From: Rhodovastum sp963804495 | GTDB lineage: Bacteria > Pseudomonadota > Alphaproteobacteria > Acetobacterales > Acetobacteraceae | Length of the DNA: 64,000 nt | NCBI GenBank assembly: GCA_963804495.1 | Contig: CAWDQN010000003.1 | Span: 310,001 to 374,000, forward strand | Direction: 5' to 3' | Part shown: positions 8,608-17,035 of the stretch, piece by piece | How the letters are laid out: every line of letters begins with the position of its first letter | Numbering within the stretch: the first letter of the stretch is position 1 | Program-made: the position numbers and the translations under genes | The notes under the pieces: model-generated | Told to the model about the DNA's origin: nothing | What the model saw: only the letters and a program-made list of their open reading frames with translations | Databases searched by the model: none

Positions 8608-8801
8608 CGTCAGGGATGATGCCAGCGCGGGGCGAAATATTAACTTTCTCGCCGGGTGCATGAGGTCAGTGGCGCGCCGCCTACCGGCCATCAGCATACG
8701 CCGAACAGTCTTCTGCGTTCGATCACATGGTTTCGATCAATACGAAATGAGCGGGCCGCCCGCCGGTCAGGATCGAACGGGCAATTTCAGCCCCGAGGCC
8801 G

Positions 8802-9797
8802 TCAGGGCAACCAGGTCACGTCGGTCATACGCGCAGCACCGGTGGCGATCATGGCCAGCCGGTCGAAGCCGAGGGCGATGCCGGCCGAAGCCGGCATGCC
8901 ATACGCAAGAGCGGCCAGAAACGCCGAGTCGAGCGGCCAGCCAGGGTCCCCATACAACGCCGCCCGGCGCGCCCGGTCGGCGATGAAACGCGCCCGTTGC
9001 TCCGCCGCGTCGGTCAGTTCCACAAAGGCGTTGGCCAGCTCCAGGCCACAGACGAACAGCTCGAACCGCTCGGCAACTCGCGGATCGGCCGGATCGCGGC
9101 GCGCCAGCGCGGCCTGCGCGGCCGGCCAATGGGTCAGGAAAGTCGGCCGGTCGCGGCCGATGCGTGGCTCGATGCGTTCGAGCAGAAGGCGAAAGAACAA
9201 ATCTTCCCAGGTCTCGCCGGGGCGCAACGTGGTGCCGGCCTGCGCGGCCAGCGCCGGCGCGTCGCCGTCCGTGGCCAGCAGATCGGCGCCCACGTCGCGC
9301 GAAAACGCATCCGCCATGGTCAGGCGCTCGGGCCGGTCCAGCGCCGTGCGCACGCCGCGGCATTCCACCACCGGCGGCAGCACGGCGCGCAGCAGGTCGA
9401 TGGTTTCCGCCATCAGATTTTCCAGCGTGGCGCCGGGGCGGTACCATTCCAGCAGGGTGAACTCGGCGGCGTGCAGATCGCTGCCCTCGCCGTTGCGCCA
9501 CACCCGGGCGAGCTGGAAAATCGGCCCGGCGCCGCCCGCCAGCAGCTTCTTCATGGCGAACTCCGGGCTGGTGTGCAGCCACAGGTTTTGCCGCCCGCCG
9601 TCCGGGGCCACGCGTTGCGTGGCGAAGGCGGACAGATGCACCTCCTCGCCCGGAGTCGGCACCGCATAGGGGGTTTCCACCTCCAGGTAGCCGCGTGCGT
9701 CGAAAAACGCGCGCACGGCGGCGGCGAGCCTCGCCCTGCGGCGCAGGAAGGGCAGGCGTGCGGCGAGACTCTCCGGGTGCCAGGATGGTTGCGGCAT
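8802..9797 (-). CDS. epmA: Elongation factor P--(R)-beta-lysine ligase EpmA
   Basis: Truncated class II lysyl-tRNA synthetase homolog without the anticodon domain (331 residues, family ~325), which attaches (R)-beta-lysine to EF-P. Motif 2 is RVWRNGEGSDLHAAEFTLLE, motif 3 is ASAGIALGFDRLAM, and the N-terminal AFFDARGYLEVETP matches synthetase motif 1. The start MPQPSWHPE was chosen because upstream sequence is antisense to epmB. The gene diverges from epmB, whose product makes the donor amino acid; efp itself is not in the window. Confidence 0.93.
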   Translation of the reverse strand: MPQPSWHPESLAARLPFLRRRARLAAAVRAFFDARGYLEVETPYAVPTPGEEVHLSAFATQRVAPDGGRQNLWLHTSPEFAMKKLLAGGAGPIFQLARVWRNGEGSDLHAAEFTLLEWYRPGATLENLMAETIDLLRAVLPPVVECRGVRTALDRPERLTMADAFSRDVGADLLATDGDAPALAAQAGTTLRPGETWEDLFFRLLLERIEPRIGRDRPTFLTHWPAAQAALARRDPADPRVAERFELFVCGLELANAFVELTDAAEQRARFIADRARRAALYGDPGWPLDSAFLAALAYGMPASAGIALGFDRLAMIATGAARMTDVTWLP

Positions 9798-9824
9798 GCC
9801 GGGGCGCACATTACAGCCACCGCC

Positions 9825-10868
9825 ATGCTGGACGGCAGCCCCAATCCCCGCCCGCCTTCCGATCGCGGCATCCGCGACGCTGACGCGCTGGCGGAGGCCG
9901 GGCTGGTGACCGACCGCGACTCGGCGGAGTTGGTGCTGGCGCGCTACGCGGTGGCGATCACGCCGGCGATGCGCGCCCTGATCGAGCGTCCGGATGACCC
10001 GATCGGCCTGCAGTTCATTCCCCACCCGTCCGAACTGATCACCGCGCCGCACGAACGCGCCGACCCGATTGGCGACGACGCGTTCTCTCCGGTGAAGGGC
10101 ATCGTGCACCGCTACCCCGACCGGGCGCTGCTGAAGCCGCTGCTGATCTGTCCGGTGTATTGCCGGTTCTGCTTCCGGCGCGACCACGTCGGTCCCGACG
10201 GCGGCATGCTGACCGACGCGGAACTGGACGCGGCCCTAGACTGGCTGGCGGCGCACCTTGACATCCGCGAGGTCATTCTGACCGGCGGCGATCCTTTGCT
10301 TCTTTCCCCACGCCGGCTGTCCGCTGTTCTCGCGCGGCTCGCCGCCCTCCCGCATGTCGAACTGCTGCGCATCCACACCCGGGTGCCGGTGGCCGATCCG
10401 GGGCGGGTGACGGAAGCGCTGGCCGCGGCGCTGGAAACCGCCACGCCGCTGTGGCTGGTGGTGCACGCCAACCACGCGCGCGAGTTCACCCCGGCCGCGC
10501 GCGCCGCCCTGCGCCTTGTGCAGGCGCGTGGCGTGCCGGTGCTCGGGCAATCCGTGTTGCTCAGGGGCGTGAACGACAGCGCCGCGGAGCTGGAGGCGCT
10601 GTTCCGGGCCATGCTCGGCGCGCGGGTGAAGCCTTATTACCTGCACCAGCTCGACCCGGCGCCGGGCACCTCCCGGTTCCACGTGCCGATCGCCGAAGGC
10701 CGGCAGTTGCTGGCCGCGCTGCGGGGACGGGTGAGCGGAATGGCGCTGCCGACCTATGTGCTGGACATTCCGGGCGGGCACGGGAAAGTGCCGATCGGGC
10801 CGGAGTATCTGCAGGACGGGGCTGTGCGCGATCCCTGGGGTGGGGTGCACGCCCTGCCGATATGCTAG
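9825..10868 (+). CDS. epmB: EF-P beta-lysylation protein EpmB (lysine 2,3-aminomutase)
   Basis: Radical-SAM, PLP-dependent aminomutase of 347 residues converting L-lysine to (R)-beta-lysine for EF-P. The [4Fe-4S] motif CPVYCRFC (CxxxCxxC) is near residue 110, followed by EVILTGGDPLLLS. The C-terminal PTYVLDIPGGHGKVP contains the region around the PLP lysine. The length fits EpmB rather than the longer fermentative KamA. Its start is 27 bp from the divergent epmA start, so any promoters for the pair must overlap coding sequence or leaders. Confidence 0.94.
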   Translation: MLDGSPNPRPPSDRGIRDADALAEAGLVTDRDSAELVLARYAVAITPAMRALIERPDDPIGLQFIPHPSELITAPHERADPIGDDAFSPVKGIVHRYPDRALLKPLLICPVYCRFCFRRDHVGPDGGMLTDAELDAALDWLAAHLDIREVILTGGDPLLLSPRRLSAVLARLAALPHVELLRIHTRVPVADPGRVTEALAAALETATPLWLVVHANHAREFTPAARAALRLVQARGVPVLGQSVLLRGVNDSAAELEALFRAMLGARVKPYYLHQLDPAPGTSRFHVPIAEGRQLLAALRGRVSGMALPTYVLDIPGGHGKVPIGPEYLQDGAVRDPWGGVHALPIC

Positions 10869-10922
10869 AAAGCAAGTAAGATCAGGACTTTGCCCTTGAC
10901 CCCCTTATTTTCTGGCCAGGCG

Positions 10923-11753
10923 TTACTTTCTGGCTGGGCCGGCTTCCAGTAACGCCAAATTCTGCTCCGCCAGGTCGGCGGTCGCCGAATCGGGGGCCAG
11001 TTCGATCGCCCGTTCCCAGTCGCCGCGGGCACCCTTCCAGTCGTTGCGGCGCTGCCGCAGCACGCCGCGCTCCAGCATGGCCTCGGCATTGTCGGGATCG
11101 ATCGCGATCGCCCGGTCGATATCGTCCTGCGCCAGATCGAGCAGGCCGAGATGGCGCCAGGCAGCGGCGCGCAACACCATCGCCTCGGTCAAATGCGGGT
11201 CCACGTCCAGCGCGTGCGTCAGGTCGTCCAGCGCGTCGTCATAGCGTTCGAGCGCCGCGGCGGCGACGGCGTGATCCACCCGCAGATCAGCATCGTCCGG
11301 CGTGAGCGCCAGCGCGGCGGTGCCGGCACTGAACGCATGCGCCGCATCGCCCGCCATCAGCCAGGCCTGCGCGGCCTGCCCGAACACCATCGCGCGCGCG
11401 GCGGCGGGCGCCTGGCTTTCGGTGGCAACCTGTTCCAGGTTCTTCGCCCCGGTCTCCACATCGCCCAGCGACACCTCGGCCATGGCGCGGCAATGCGCCG
11501 CCCCCTCGCCGCCATCGGTCCAGGATTCGGCGAGGTTGGCCGCGCCGCGCGGATCGTCGGGCAGCATGGCCAGGCATTGTTCGTAGCGCGGCCCTTCGGC
11601 GACCCGCGGCGGCACCGGCGGCACGGGCAGCGGTCCGGCGGTCAGATCTTGCGTGTCCGAGGGCGAGGCATCACCCAGCACCCACCACCCCAGCCCGCCG
11701 CCGGCGAGCAGGAGCAGCACCGTGCCGATGATGGCCGCGTTGCGCGTGTTCAT
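10923..11753 (-). CDS. Membrane-anchored TPR protein
   Basis: 276 residues. One N-terminal membrane span (AAIIGTVLLLLAGGGLGWWV) is followed by a Pro-rich linker and at least four tetratricopeptide-like helix pairs, clearest at residues ~170-270 (AMVLRAAAWRHLGLLDLAQD and DNAEAMLERGVLRQRRNDWK). It probably acts as a periplasmic or membrane-tethered scaffold; partner unknown. It converges on epmB and diverges from the epimerase gene. Confidence 0.8.
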   Translation of the reverse strand: MNTRNAAIIGTVLLLLAGGGLGWWVLGDASPSDTQDLTAGPLPVPPVPPRVAEGPRYEQCLAMLPDDPRGAANLAESWTDGGEGAAHCRAMAEVSLGDVETGAKNLEQVATESQAPAAARAMVFGQAAQAWLMAGDAAHAFSAGTAALALTPDDADLRVDHAVAAAALERYDDALDDLTHALDVDPHLTEAMVLRAAAWRHLGLLDLAQDDIDRAIAIDPDNAEAMLERGVLRQRRNDWKGARGDWERAIELAPDSATADLAEQNLALLEAGPARK

Positions 11754-11801
11754 GACAGGCCCATTGTAGTCTGGTGACTCTCGTCGGAGCAAACACCGCG
11801 C

Positions 11802-12677
11802 ATGAACGGACCGAATCGTCTGGTTGTTTTTGGCCTCGGCTACACCGGCGCCGCCATCGCCGCCCGCGCGGTGGCCGAGGGCTGGCAGGTTTCCGCCACC
11901 AGCCGCGATCCGTCCGGCATTCGCGCCCCCGCCGGCGTGCGGGTGGTGGGCTTCAAACACGCCGCCTCGGTGCTGGCCGAGGCCACCCATCTGGTCGCCA
12001 CCGCCCCGCCGGGCGAGGCCGGCGACCCGGTGCTGTCCGCCCACCGGGCCGCCATCGCCGCGGCGCCGCATCTGCGCTGGGCGGGGTATTTATCGACCAC
12101 CGGCGTCTATGGCGACCGCGGCGGCGCCTGGGTGGACGAATCCACCCCGCCCGCCCCGGGCTCGGAGCGGACCGCGCGACGGGTGGCGGTGGAACAGGAC
12201 TGGGCCCGGTTCGCCGGCCGGATGGCGGTGGATTTGTTCCGGGTGGCCGGCATTTACGGTCCGGGCCGCTCGGCGCTGGAGGATGTGCGCGCCGGCACGG
12301 CGCGGCGCGTGATCAAACCGGGCCATGAATTCGGCCGCATCCACCGCGACGACATCGCCCGCGCGGTGCTGGCGGCGGCGGGCCAGGGGCGCCGGTCAGG
12401 ACTGCGGGTGCTTCACCTGGTGGATGACGAACCGGCCGAAACGGCGGCGGTGATCGAGGAGGCGGCCCGGCTGCTGGGCGTGGCGCCGCCGGCGGCGGTG
12501 CCGTTCGAGCAGGCGGTGCTGACCATGAACCCAATGGCGCGCAGTTTCTGGGCGGAGAACCGGAAAGTCGGCAACGCCAAGACCAAGGCGGCGCTGGGGA
12601 TTGCGTGGCTGTATCCCACCTATCGCGAGGGGCTGCGGGGGATCCTGGCGGCAAGCGTGGGTGGCGCCCCGGTTTGA
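11802..12677 (+). CDS. NAD(P)-dependent epimerase/dehydratase family protein (YeeZ-like)
   Basis: Extended SDR-type Rossmann protein, 291 residues. The nucleotide-binding glycine motif is FGLGYTGAAIA at residues 10-20. The segment LSTTGVYGDRGGAWVDE resembles YeeZ/YbjT-like members, where the usual YxxxK is degenerate. DLFRVAGIYGPGRS and HRDDIARAVLAA follow the epimerase fold. Substrate unknown. It stands alone, starting 48 bp from the divergent TPR gene. Confidence 0.85.
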   Translation: MNGPNRLVVFGLGYTGAAIAARAVAEGWQVSATSRDPSGIRAPAGVRVVGFKHAASVLAEATHLVATAPPGEAGDPVLSAHRAAIAAAPHLRWAGYLSTTGVYGDRGGAWVDESTPPAPGSERTARRVAVEQDWARFAGRMAVDLFRVAGIYGPGRSALEDVRAGTARRVIKPGHEFGRIHRDDIARAVLAAAGQGRRSGLRVLHLVDDEPAETAAVIEEAARLLGVAPPAAVPFEQAVLTMNPMARSFWAENRKVGNAKTKAALGIAWLYPTYREGLRGILAASVGGAPV

Positions 12678-12716
12678 CTGCGGTTGCCGATCGCCGGTGC
12701 GTGTGCGCAATACCTT

Positions 12717-12749
12717 AGTCTATTTCCAGTCTATTTCCAGTCTATTTCC
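12717..12749. repeat. Three tandem copies of an 11-bp unit (AGTCTATTTCC)
   Basis: Three perfect consecutive copies of AGTCTATTTCC lie at the 3' end of the membrane-protein gene at 12742; its stop codon is inside the third copy. As 11 is not a multiple of 3, copy-number change would alter only sequence after the stop. Confidence 0.9.
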
Positions 12750-13212
12750 CCTGTTCTCCCGTCGGCACTTGCGCCGGCCGCATTCCCAGATAGTAATAAT
12801 CCCACAAGCGGATGATACCCGGTGCCATCACTGCCGCGGCGGCGCAGACACTGGCAAACAACGTTCCGGTCAACGCGCTCCAGATCAGCACCGGGTGGGG
12901 CATCATGACCGGCGCCCCGGTGATGGTTGCCACCGCCGCGGCGGTATCGACGAGGCTGACCGCCAGCAGCGAGGTGCCGCCGCCGAGAATGCAAGCGTAG
13001 GCCTGTATTTCCGAGCTATTGATGGTCTCAAGTTCCATGCCCGACCTGTCCCGCTCGACCTTCGGGCGTGTCACCGTCGAGGCCATCGTCCCCGCGTGCA
13101 ACGTCGGCGCCTGCGCCGCCGCCGGGGCCGAGGCAAGCGCAGCGAAACCAACCGTCGCGGCCAGGAGCAGGCACAGCCACCGGCGGGGTTTTCTCAAACC
13201 CATGTGAGGCAT
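12742..13212 (-). CDS. Unknown exported membrane protein, tandem paralog A
   Basis: 156 residues: signal peptide (RRWLCLLLAATVGFAALASA), a conserved block DRSG-x3-E-x-INSSE-x-QAYAC, two hydrophobic segments (around AVATITGAPVM and WSALTGTLFASVCAAAAVMAPG) and a tail LWDYYYLGMRP. The upstream neighbour at 13228-13761 shares all of these blocks, so the pair is a tandem duplication. I do not recognise the family. The two hydrophobic helices with a preceding invariant Cys could form a small membrane hairpin. A second in-frame ATG lies 9 bp inside. Confidence 0.7.
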   Translation of the reverse strand: MPHMGLRKPRRWLCLLLAATVGFAALASAPAAAQAPTLHAGTMASTVTRPKVERDRSGMELETINSSEIQAYACILGGGTSLLAVSLVDTAAAVATITGAPVMMPHPVLIWSALTGTLFASVCAAAAVMAPGIIRLWDYYYLGMRPAQVPTGEQGK

Positions 13213-13227
13213 CCGCGTCCGCCCGTC

Positions 13228-13761
13228 TTAATTGTCTTCAGCCGGCACCGGGGCCGCATTGGGCGAGGGCCTCATGCCGTAATAATAATAATCCCAGAGC
13301 CGGAGAACACCGGGCACCATGAGGGCGGCGGCGGCGCAGACACTGGCAAACAGGGTTCCGGTCAGGGCGCTCCAGAGAAGGACCGGATGGAACGCCATCA
13401 CCGGTCCGCCGGTGATGGTGGCGACGGCCGCGCCGGCATCGACGAGCTGGACGGCCAAGAGCGACGCGCCGCCCGCGAGCATGCAGGCGTAGGCCTGTCG
13501 CTCGGAACTGTTGATCGGCTCCAGCACGCCACCGGAGCGGTCGCGCTCGACCTTGGGACGGGTGAGCATCGAAGTGATCCGGTCGCGAAGCGGATGGGTC
13601 CCCGATGGCGGCGCCGGCTCGGCGGCGGCGGCCGGCGGATCACCGGCGGGGCGTTGCGCCTGGGCCGCGGCTTGCTGCATGGGCGCCTGGCCCAGAACGA
13701 GAGAAATCGCAACTACGCCGCAAATCCACTTCCGCACCGTCACGGTTCGCCGCGATCCCAT
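13228..13761 (-). CDS. Unknown exported membrane protein, tandem paralog B
   Basis: 177 residues from the ATG at 13761, chosen because GAGGGG precedes it by about 7 bp; longer starts extend into non-coding sequence. A signal peptide (WICGVVAISLVLGQA) is followed by a Pro/Ala linker absent from paralog A, then the same core: TRPKVERDRSG, INSSERQAYACMLAGGASLL, WSALTGTLFASVCAAAALM and LWDYYYYGMRP. Fifteen bp separate it from paralog A, so they are likely co-transcribed. Function unknown. Confidence 0.7.
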   Translation of the reverse strand: MGSRRTVTVRKWICGVVAISLVLGQAPMQQAAAQAQRPAGDPPAAAAEPAPPSGTHPLRDRITSMLTRPKVERDRSGGVLEPINSSERQAYACMLAGGASLLAVQLVDAGAAVATITGGPVMAFHPVLLWSALTGTLFASVCAAAALMVPGVLRLWDYYYYGMRPSPNAAPVPAEDN

Positions 13762-13943
13762 TCCCGATCCCCTCGCGATGACGCAGCCCTGCATCAGGCG
13801 CCAATCCGTCCACAGTCTTGCTGCTCCGTCAACGGCGTTTCGCAGCATCGGCGACGAACCGGCGCCTTTGTTTAAGGGAGCGGGCGATATTCGAGCCAGT
13901 TAAGGTTTTCCGACATAATGGGAGGCAAAGGGCGCAGCGCGCG

Positions 13944-14456
13944 TCAGCGCATATGCAGTATTTCCCGCAACGACCATTGCGGTTCGCCCGCCCCGGAGCG
14001 GCCATGGATGTCGGCGATTTTCCAGGCGCCGTCCTCGCGCCCGAGGTCGGAGCGCAGCTCCGGCTTTTCGCTGCCCGGGTCGGCGGCAGTGCGAAACCTC
14101 GCGCGCACGCTGGCGGTGGTTGCCCCTTGCGCCAGCACGGTAAATCGCGGGTCATCCACGCCGGGGTCCCCGGCGTTGGAAACCGGGTCGAAATCCAGCC
14201 AACCGGCGTCGCCGGGCCTGGTTTGCGCATCGGCCTTGTCCATCGCCTGCCACAAGCCGCGGGCGAGGACGGAGCGGCGCCCGGCCTTGTCGAGCACGAG
14301 GGAATTCCATTCCCCCTTCACAACGCGGCGCCGGCAGGGCTCCGCCACGACCTGCTCGGGCGTGCCCGGCGCCTGGGCGCGTGCGGTCCGAACCGCCACG
14401 CAGGACAGCGCGGCCATGGCCAGCACCTCGTGACGCATCGTGTTCCGGCGTGGCAT
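13944..14456 (-). CDS. DUF3828-like exported protein
   Basis: 170 residues with an N-terminal signal peptide (HEVLAMAALSCVAVRTARA, cut before QAPG). The mature part resembles DUF3828 proteins: WLDFDPVSNAGDPGVDDPRF followed by beta-strand-rich ASVRARF and a C-terminal EDGAWKIADI. GGCAGGAGA about 6 bp before the ATG at 14456 supports this start. Periplasmic; function unknown. Confidence 0.7.
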   Translation of the reverse strand: MPRRNTMRHEVLAMAALSCVAVRTARAQAPGTPEQVVAEPCRRRVVKGEWNSLVLDKAGRRSVLARGLWQAMDKADAQTRPGDAGWLDFDPVSNAGDPGVDDPRFTVLAQGATTASVRARFRTAADPGSEKPELRSDLGREDGAWKIADIHGRSGAGEPQWSLREILHMR

Positions 14457-14533
14457 CACGGTCTCCTGCCCGTGGTGTGTCCGAGCGGTGCATGCCGGCT
14501 TCGCGTCGCGCCAAACTGGCCGGTTTCCGAGGC

Positions 14534-14692
14534 TCACATCGCCAGCACGAGCAGCGGAATTGGATAGCCCCCGGCCCGAGCCGCCGCGGCGGCCGCGACC
14601 GAGAGGACCCCGACGATCTGACTGCCGGTCACCACGGACGCGACCGCGTAGAGAACAAGTCCCGAAACCACCGCCGCCATGCCAGCCTCCAT
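14534..14692 (-). CDS. Possible 52-residue membrane protein
   Basis: Short frame starting MEAGMAAVVSGLVLYAVASV with two hydrophobic stretches (residues ~5-22 and 27-50). The ribosome site is weak. The start could be elsewhere in the longer open frame, which is unlike protein upstream. No homology recognised; supported only by its transmembrane composition. Confidence 0.35.
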   Translation of the reverse strand: MEAGMAAVVSGLVLYAVASVVTGSQIVGVLSVAAAAAARAGGYPIPLLVLAM

Positions 14693-14831
14693 GAGATTGC
14701 GCCCTTGCTCTCGGGTGCGCCGGGTGAACCGATTGGCGGAGAATAGACGCTGGGCCAAGGGGGAGAAAGGCGGACGATGGTGGGCGTAGGTACCGTTCAC
14801 ATTCGCGCAAAGGGAGCACCTGAGCGAGGAC

Positions 14832-15995
14832 ATGATCACATTCAAAAAAAAGATACTCGGAACCTTCTGGCGGGCATTCTTGATAAAATCTGCTGTTAAG
14901 AAAAAAGGGAGGTGGCGGCCATCGCGGCGCGGCGGGTATCATCGCATCATCACCATCCCGGCTCCTCCCGACCTCGTCGGGATGTTGAGCGCCGCCGACA
15001 GCGAGTGGCGCGCCAATGCCGCCGCGGACCGGACGCCAATCGATTTCCGCCGCTGGCCGAGAGGATTCCATCGCTCGGCCTGGGTTGTGGCCGGCTACAT
15101 CGGCTGGAATCCGCGCAACGTCCTCGATGAGCCGACGCCGGCGGCGCGCGCCGTCAATGCGCTGTTGACCCGGCAGTGCGTCATTTTCGCCACCGTGATG
15201 ACCAGGCACGCACCTGATCCGCGTGACCCCGGTGAACCGCTGCTGGCCTGGTTCAACGTCGCGGTCGACGAGCATCAGCATGACATTGCCGACATGATCG
15301 AAGGCCTCGGCGATGCCTATTGGGGGCTGCCCGTCTCCCGCCGCTGGGCGGCGCGACGGCTCGTCAGGATGTGGGATCGCGGCGGAGCCGCAGCGTTCCG
15401 CGACCTGTCGGCCTCCCTGACGCATAAACCCGTGCTGCCGTCACTATGGCGATCATGCCCTGCTTCGCGGTTACAGGGGGGCTTCGAACTCGATGCCGAA
15501 TCCCTGATCGCGCCTTATGCAACGGTGCCGCATTCGCCGGGACTTGAAGGCCTTGCGACCGAGGCCAGCCCTCCCGCCCTCAGTCTGTCTATTTTGCCGA
15601 GGCTGACCTTGATTAGTTGCGATAAAGTCTGCACTTCCATCTTCTTCATAATATGCGCCCGGTGGTGTTCGATGGTTCGAACGCTGATGTCGAGCTGTGC
15701 CGCGATCACTTTGCTGGAATGTCCCTGGACGAGGAGAGCGAGGATCGCCGCTTCCCGCGGCGTAAGGACGTTCCGGCGGGCCTCGGTTTGCTCGGCCACG
15801 ACCTTGCGTCGCTCGTTCTCCTCGGCTTGCCGCAATGCGTTGCCGACGCTCTCTAGGAGCGCAACAGGATCGAACGGCTTTGTGATAAAATCCATCACCC
15901 CGGCCTTCAGCGCCGCCACAGCCATCGGGATGTCGCCGTGGCCGGTGAGGATAACCGTCGCCGGGAGAGCTCCAATCGAGACGAGATGGTTATGA
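14832..15995 (+). CDS. Hypothetical protein, possibly lacking its original stop
   Basis: The frame opens with a Lys-rich low-GC segment (MITFKKKILGTFWRAFLIKS). Residues ~40-220 look protein-like, for example IPAPPDLVGMLSAADSEWRA and DYYG-free acidic text around AWFNVAVDEHQHDIADMIEG. From about 15515 onward the frame runs antisense to the FixJ-type gene and is not credible as protein. The true gene may end near 15500, with the stop lost by mutation or indel. No family recognised. Confidence 0.35.
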   Translation: MITFKKKILGTFWRAFLIKSAVKKKGRWRPSRRGGYHRIITIPAPPDLVGMLSAADSEWRANAAADRTPIDFRRWPRGFHRSAWVVAGYIGWNPRNVLDEPTPAARAVNALLTRQCVIFATVMTRHAPDPRDPGEPLLAWFNVAVDEHQHDIADMIEGLGDAYWGLPVSRRWAARRLVRMWDRGGAAAFRDLSASLTHKPVLPSLWRSCPASRLQGGFELDAESLIAPYATVPHSPGLEGLATEASPPALSLSILPRLTLISCDKVCTSIFFIICARWCSMVRTLMSSCAAITLLECPWTRRARIAASRGVRTFRRASVCSATTLRRSFSSACRNALPTLSRSATGSNGFVIKSITPAFSAATAIGMSPWPVRITVAGRAPIETRWL

Positions 15996-16191
15996 AGATC
16001 CAGGCCGCTCATTCCCGGCAAGCGCACGTCAACGACGAGGCAGGCCGGCTGGGTATCTCCTCCCGCGCCAGGAACTCCTCTGCGGTCCGGTAGCCACGAG
16101 CTTGCAGGCCGACGGTCCCGAGACGAACCAACAGAGCATCCCGCATGGCCGCATCGTCATCAACGACATGGACCAGCGGTTCATTCGGCAT
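15515..16191 (-). pseudogene. FixJ-family response regulator, frameshifted in the receiver domain
   Basis: Two overlapping frames together make a complete ~220-residue NarL/FixJ regulator. The first (16191 to ~16035) starts MPNEPLVHVVDDDAAMRDAL, with AGGAGG about 8 bp upstream. The second holds the phospho-acceptor region VVDVRLPGMSG, the switch Thr/Lys residues (VILTGHGD, ITKPFDP) and the LuxR-type helix-turn-helix LTPREAAILALLVQGHSSKV. One base appears to be missing near 16035-16045. No sensor kinase is adjacent. It is either a recent pseudogene or a sequencing error. Confidence 0.8.
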
Positions 16192-16268
16192 AGGCGATCC
16201 CTCCTAGGTCACGCCATGAACCATGGCGTGACCCCCGGTTGGCAGAGCCCCGCCTTGCTGGCTCGGTG

Positions 16269-16367
16269 TTAACGCCGGACCAGGCTGTTGAAAAGAGCGA
16301 GCAACAAGAAGCCGATCACCGGTGCAGCCAGCAGGATGATAGCTGTCTGAGCCTGAATATCTTCCAT
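16269..16367 (-). CDS. 32-residue single-span membrane microprotein
   Basis: Begins MEDIQAQTAIILLAAPVIGF, continues with a Leu/Phe-rich helix and ends LFNSLVRR. It has a short acidic N-terminus, one membrane helix and a basic C-terminus, giving positive-inside topology. The ribosome site AGGGGGA lies 7 bp before the ATG and is among the best in the window. It lies 77 bp upstream of the FixJ-type gene on the same strand. Such small proteins often stabilise respiratory or transport complexes, but no known family (KdpF, CydX) matches by eye. Confidence 0.55.
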   Translation of the reverse strand: MEDIQAQTAIILLAAPVIGFLLLALFNSLVRR

Positions 16368-16391
16368 CGTCCGTTCCCCCTGAGGTAAATC

Positions 16392-16717
16392 GCAAGCGAC
16401 GCTAGTTTTAGTGGCGACACCTCGTCAAGCGAAACACTGGGAACGTCACAAATCGCTTAATAAAGTTACATCCAGAGAGGGATGTCCGGTTTCGCCGCTG
16501 TCTCAACACATCGTGATTCCGGCGGTCAGAGAAAAACTCCGGGCACGCGACTGCAGCATAGGCCCGGGGCCGCAACGGTATCCGCGGAATTCCGCCATTC
16601 TCGGTTGGCTGATCCCGGTTCGATCCGGGACCGTTGCGTGTTTGCCCGGGGTTTTGCCCCAGTCCTGATTCCGCAGCCAAGCCGTTCGCTGAAATGAAGT
16701 ATTTTTGGCATTTTCTT
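16392..16717. other. Gap with no gene recognised
   Basis: No coding frame is supported. The segment holds a GATCCCGG/CCGGGAcc hairpin near 16610-16630, AT-rich sequence just before the recombinase remnant, and nothing else recognised. Confidence 0.5.
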
Positions 16718-16942
16718 TTATCCTAAAAGCCGCGAAATTGTGCTGTGCGAAACATTATAGCTCCGCGCGATGTCGCGCAAAGGCTCGCCTGCGTCGCGGC
16801 GGCGGAGCGGCTCCTTGATCTGGTGCGGCGTCATCTTCGGCGGGCGACCCATCTTCACGCCCTTGGCGATGGCGCGCTTGCGGCCTTCGGCGGTGCGGGC
16901 GCGGATTGGCTCGGGCTCGAACTCCGCCAGCCCGCCCAGCAC
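16718..16942 (-). pseudogene. C-terminal remnant of a serine recombinase (Hin/Pin resolvase family)
   Basis: About 75 residues match the C-terminus of small serine recombinases: VLGGLAEFE-x-E-x-IRARTAEGR, the hinge KGVKMGRPPKMTPHQIK and a helix-turn-helix DIARSYNVSHSTISRLLG. Upstream the frame still reads FRKNSVLGG but then diverges, and the catalytic N-terminal domain with its serine is gone. It therefore marks an old mobile-element junction next to the AT-richer genes that follow. Confidence 0.75.
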
Positions 16943-17035
16943 GCTGTTTTTGCGAAATGCTGGTTTTGTTATGCACCTGGTTTATGGAAGGGAAAAGCCC
17001 TTAGATTCCAACGGTCCGATTTTGGTGCGTTAATC

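Noticed and set aside
16600..16635. GGTTCGATCC resembling a tRNA T-loop
   Set aside because: The stem and 6-base loop do not make a proper T-arm, and no acceptor or anticodon arm is found.
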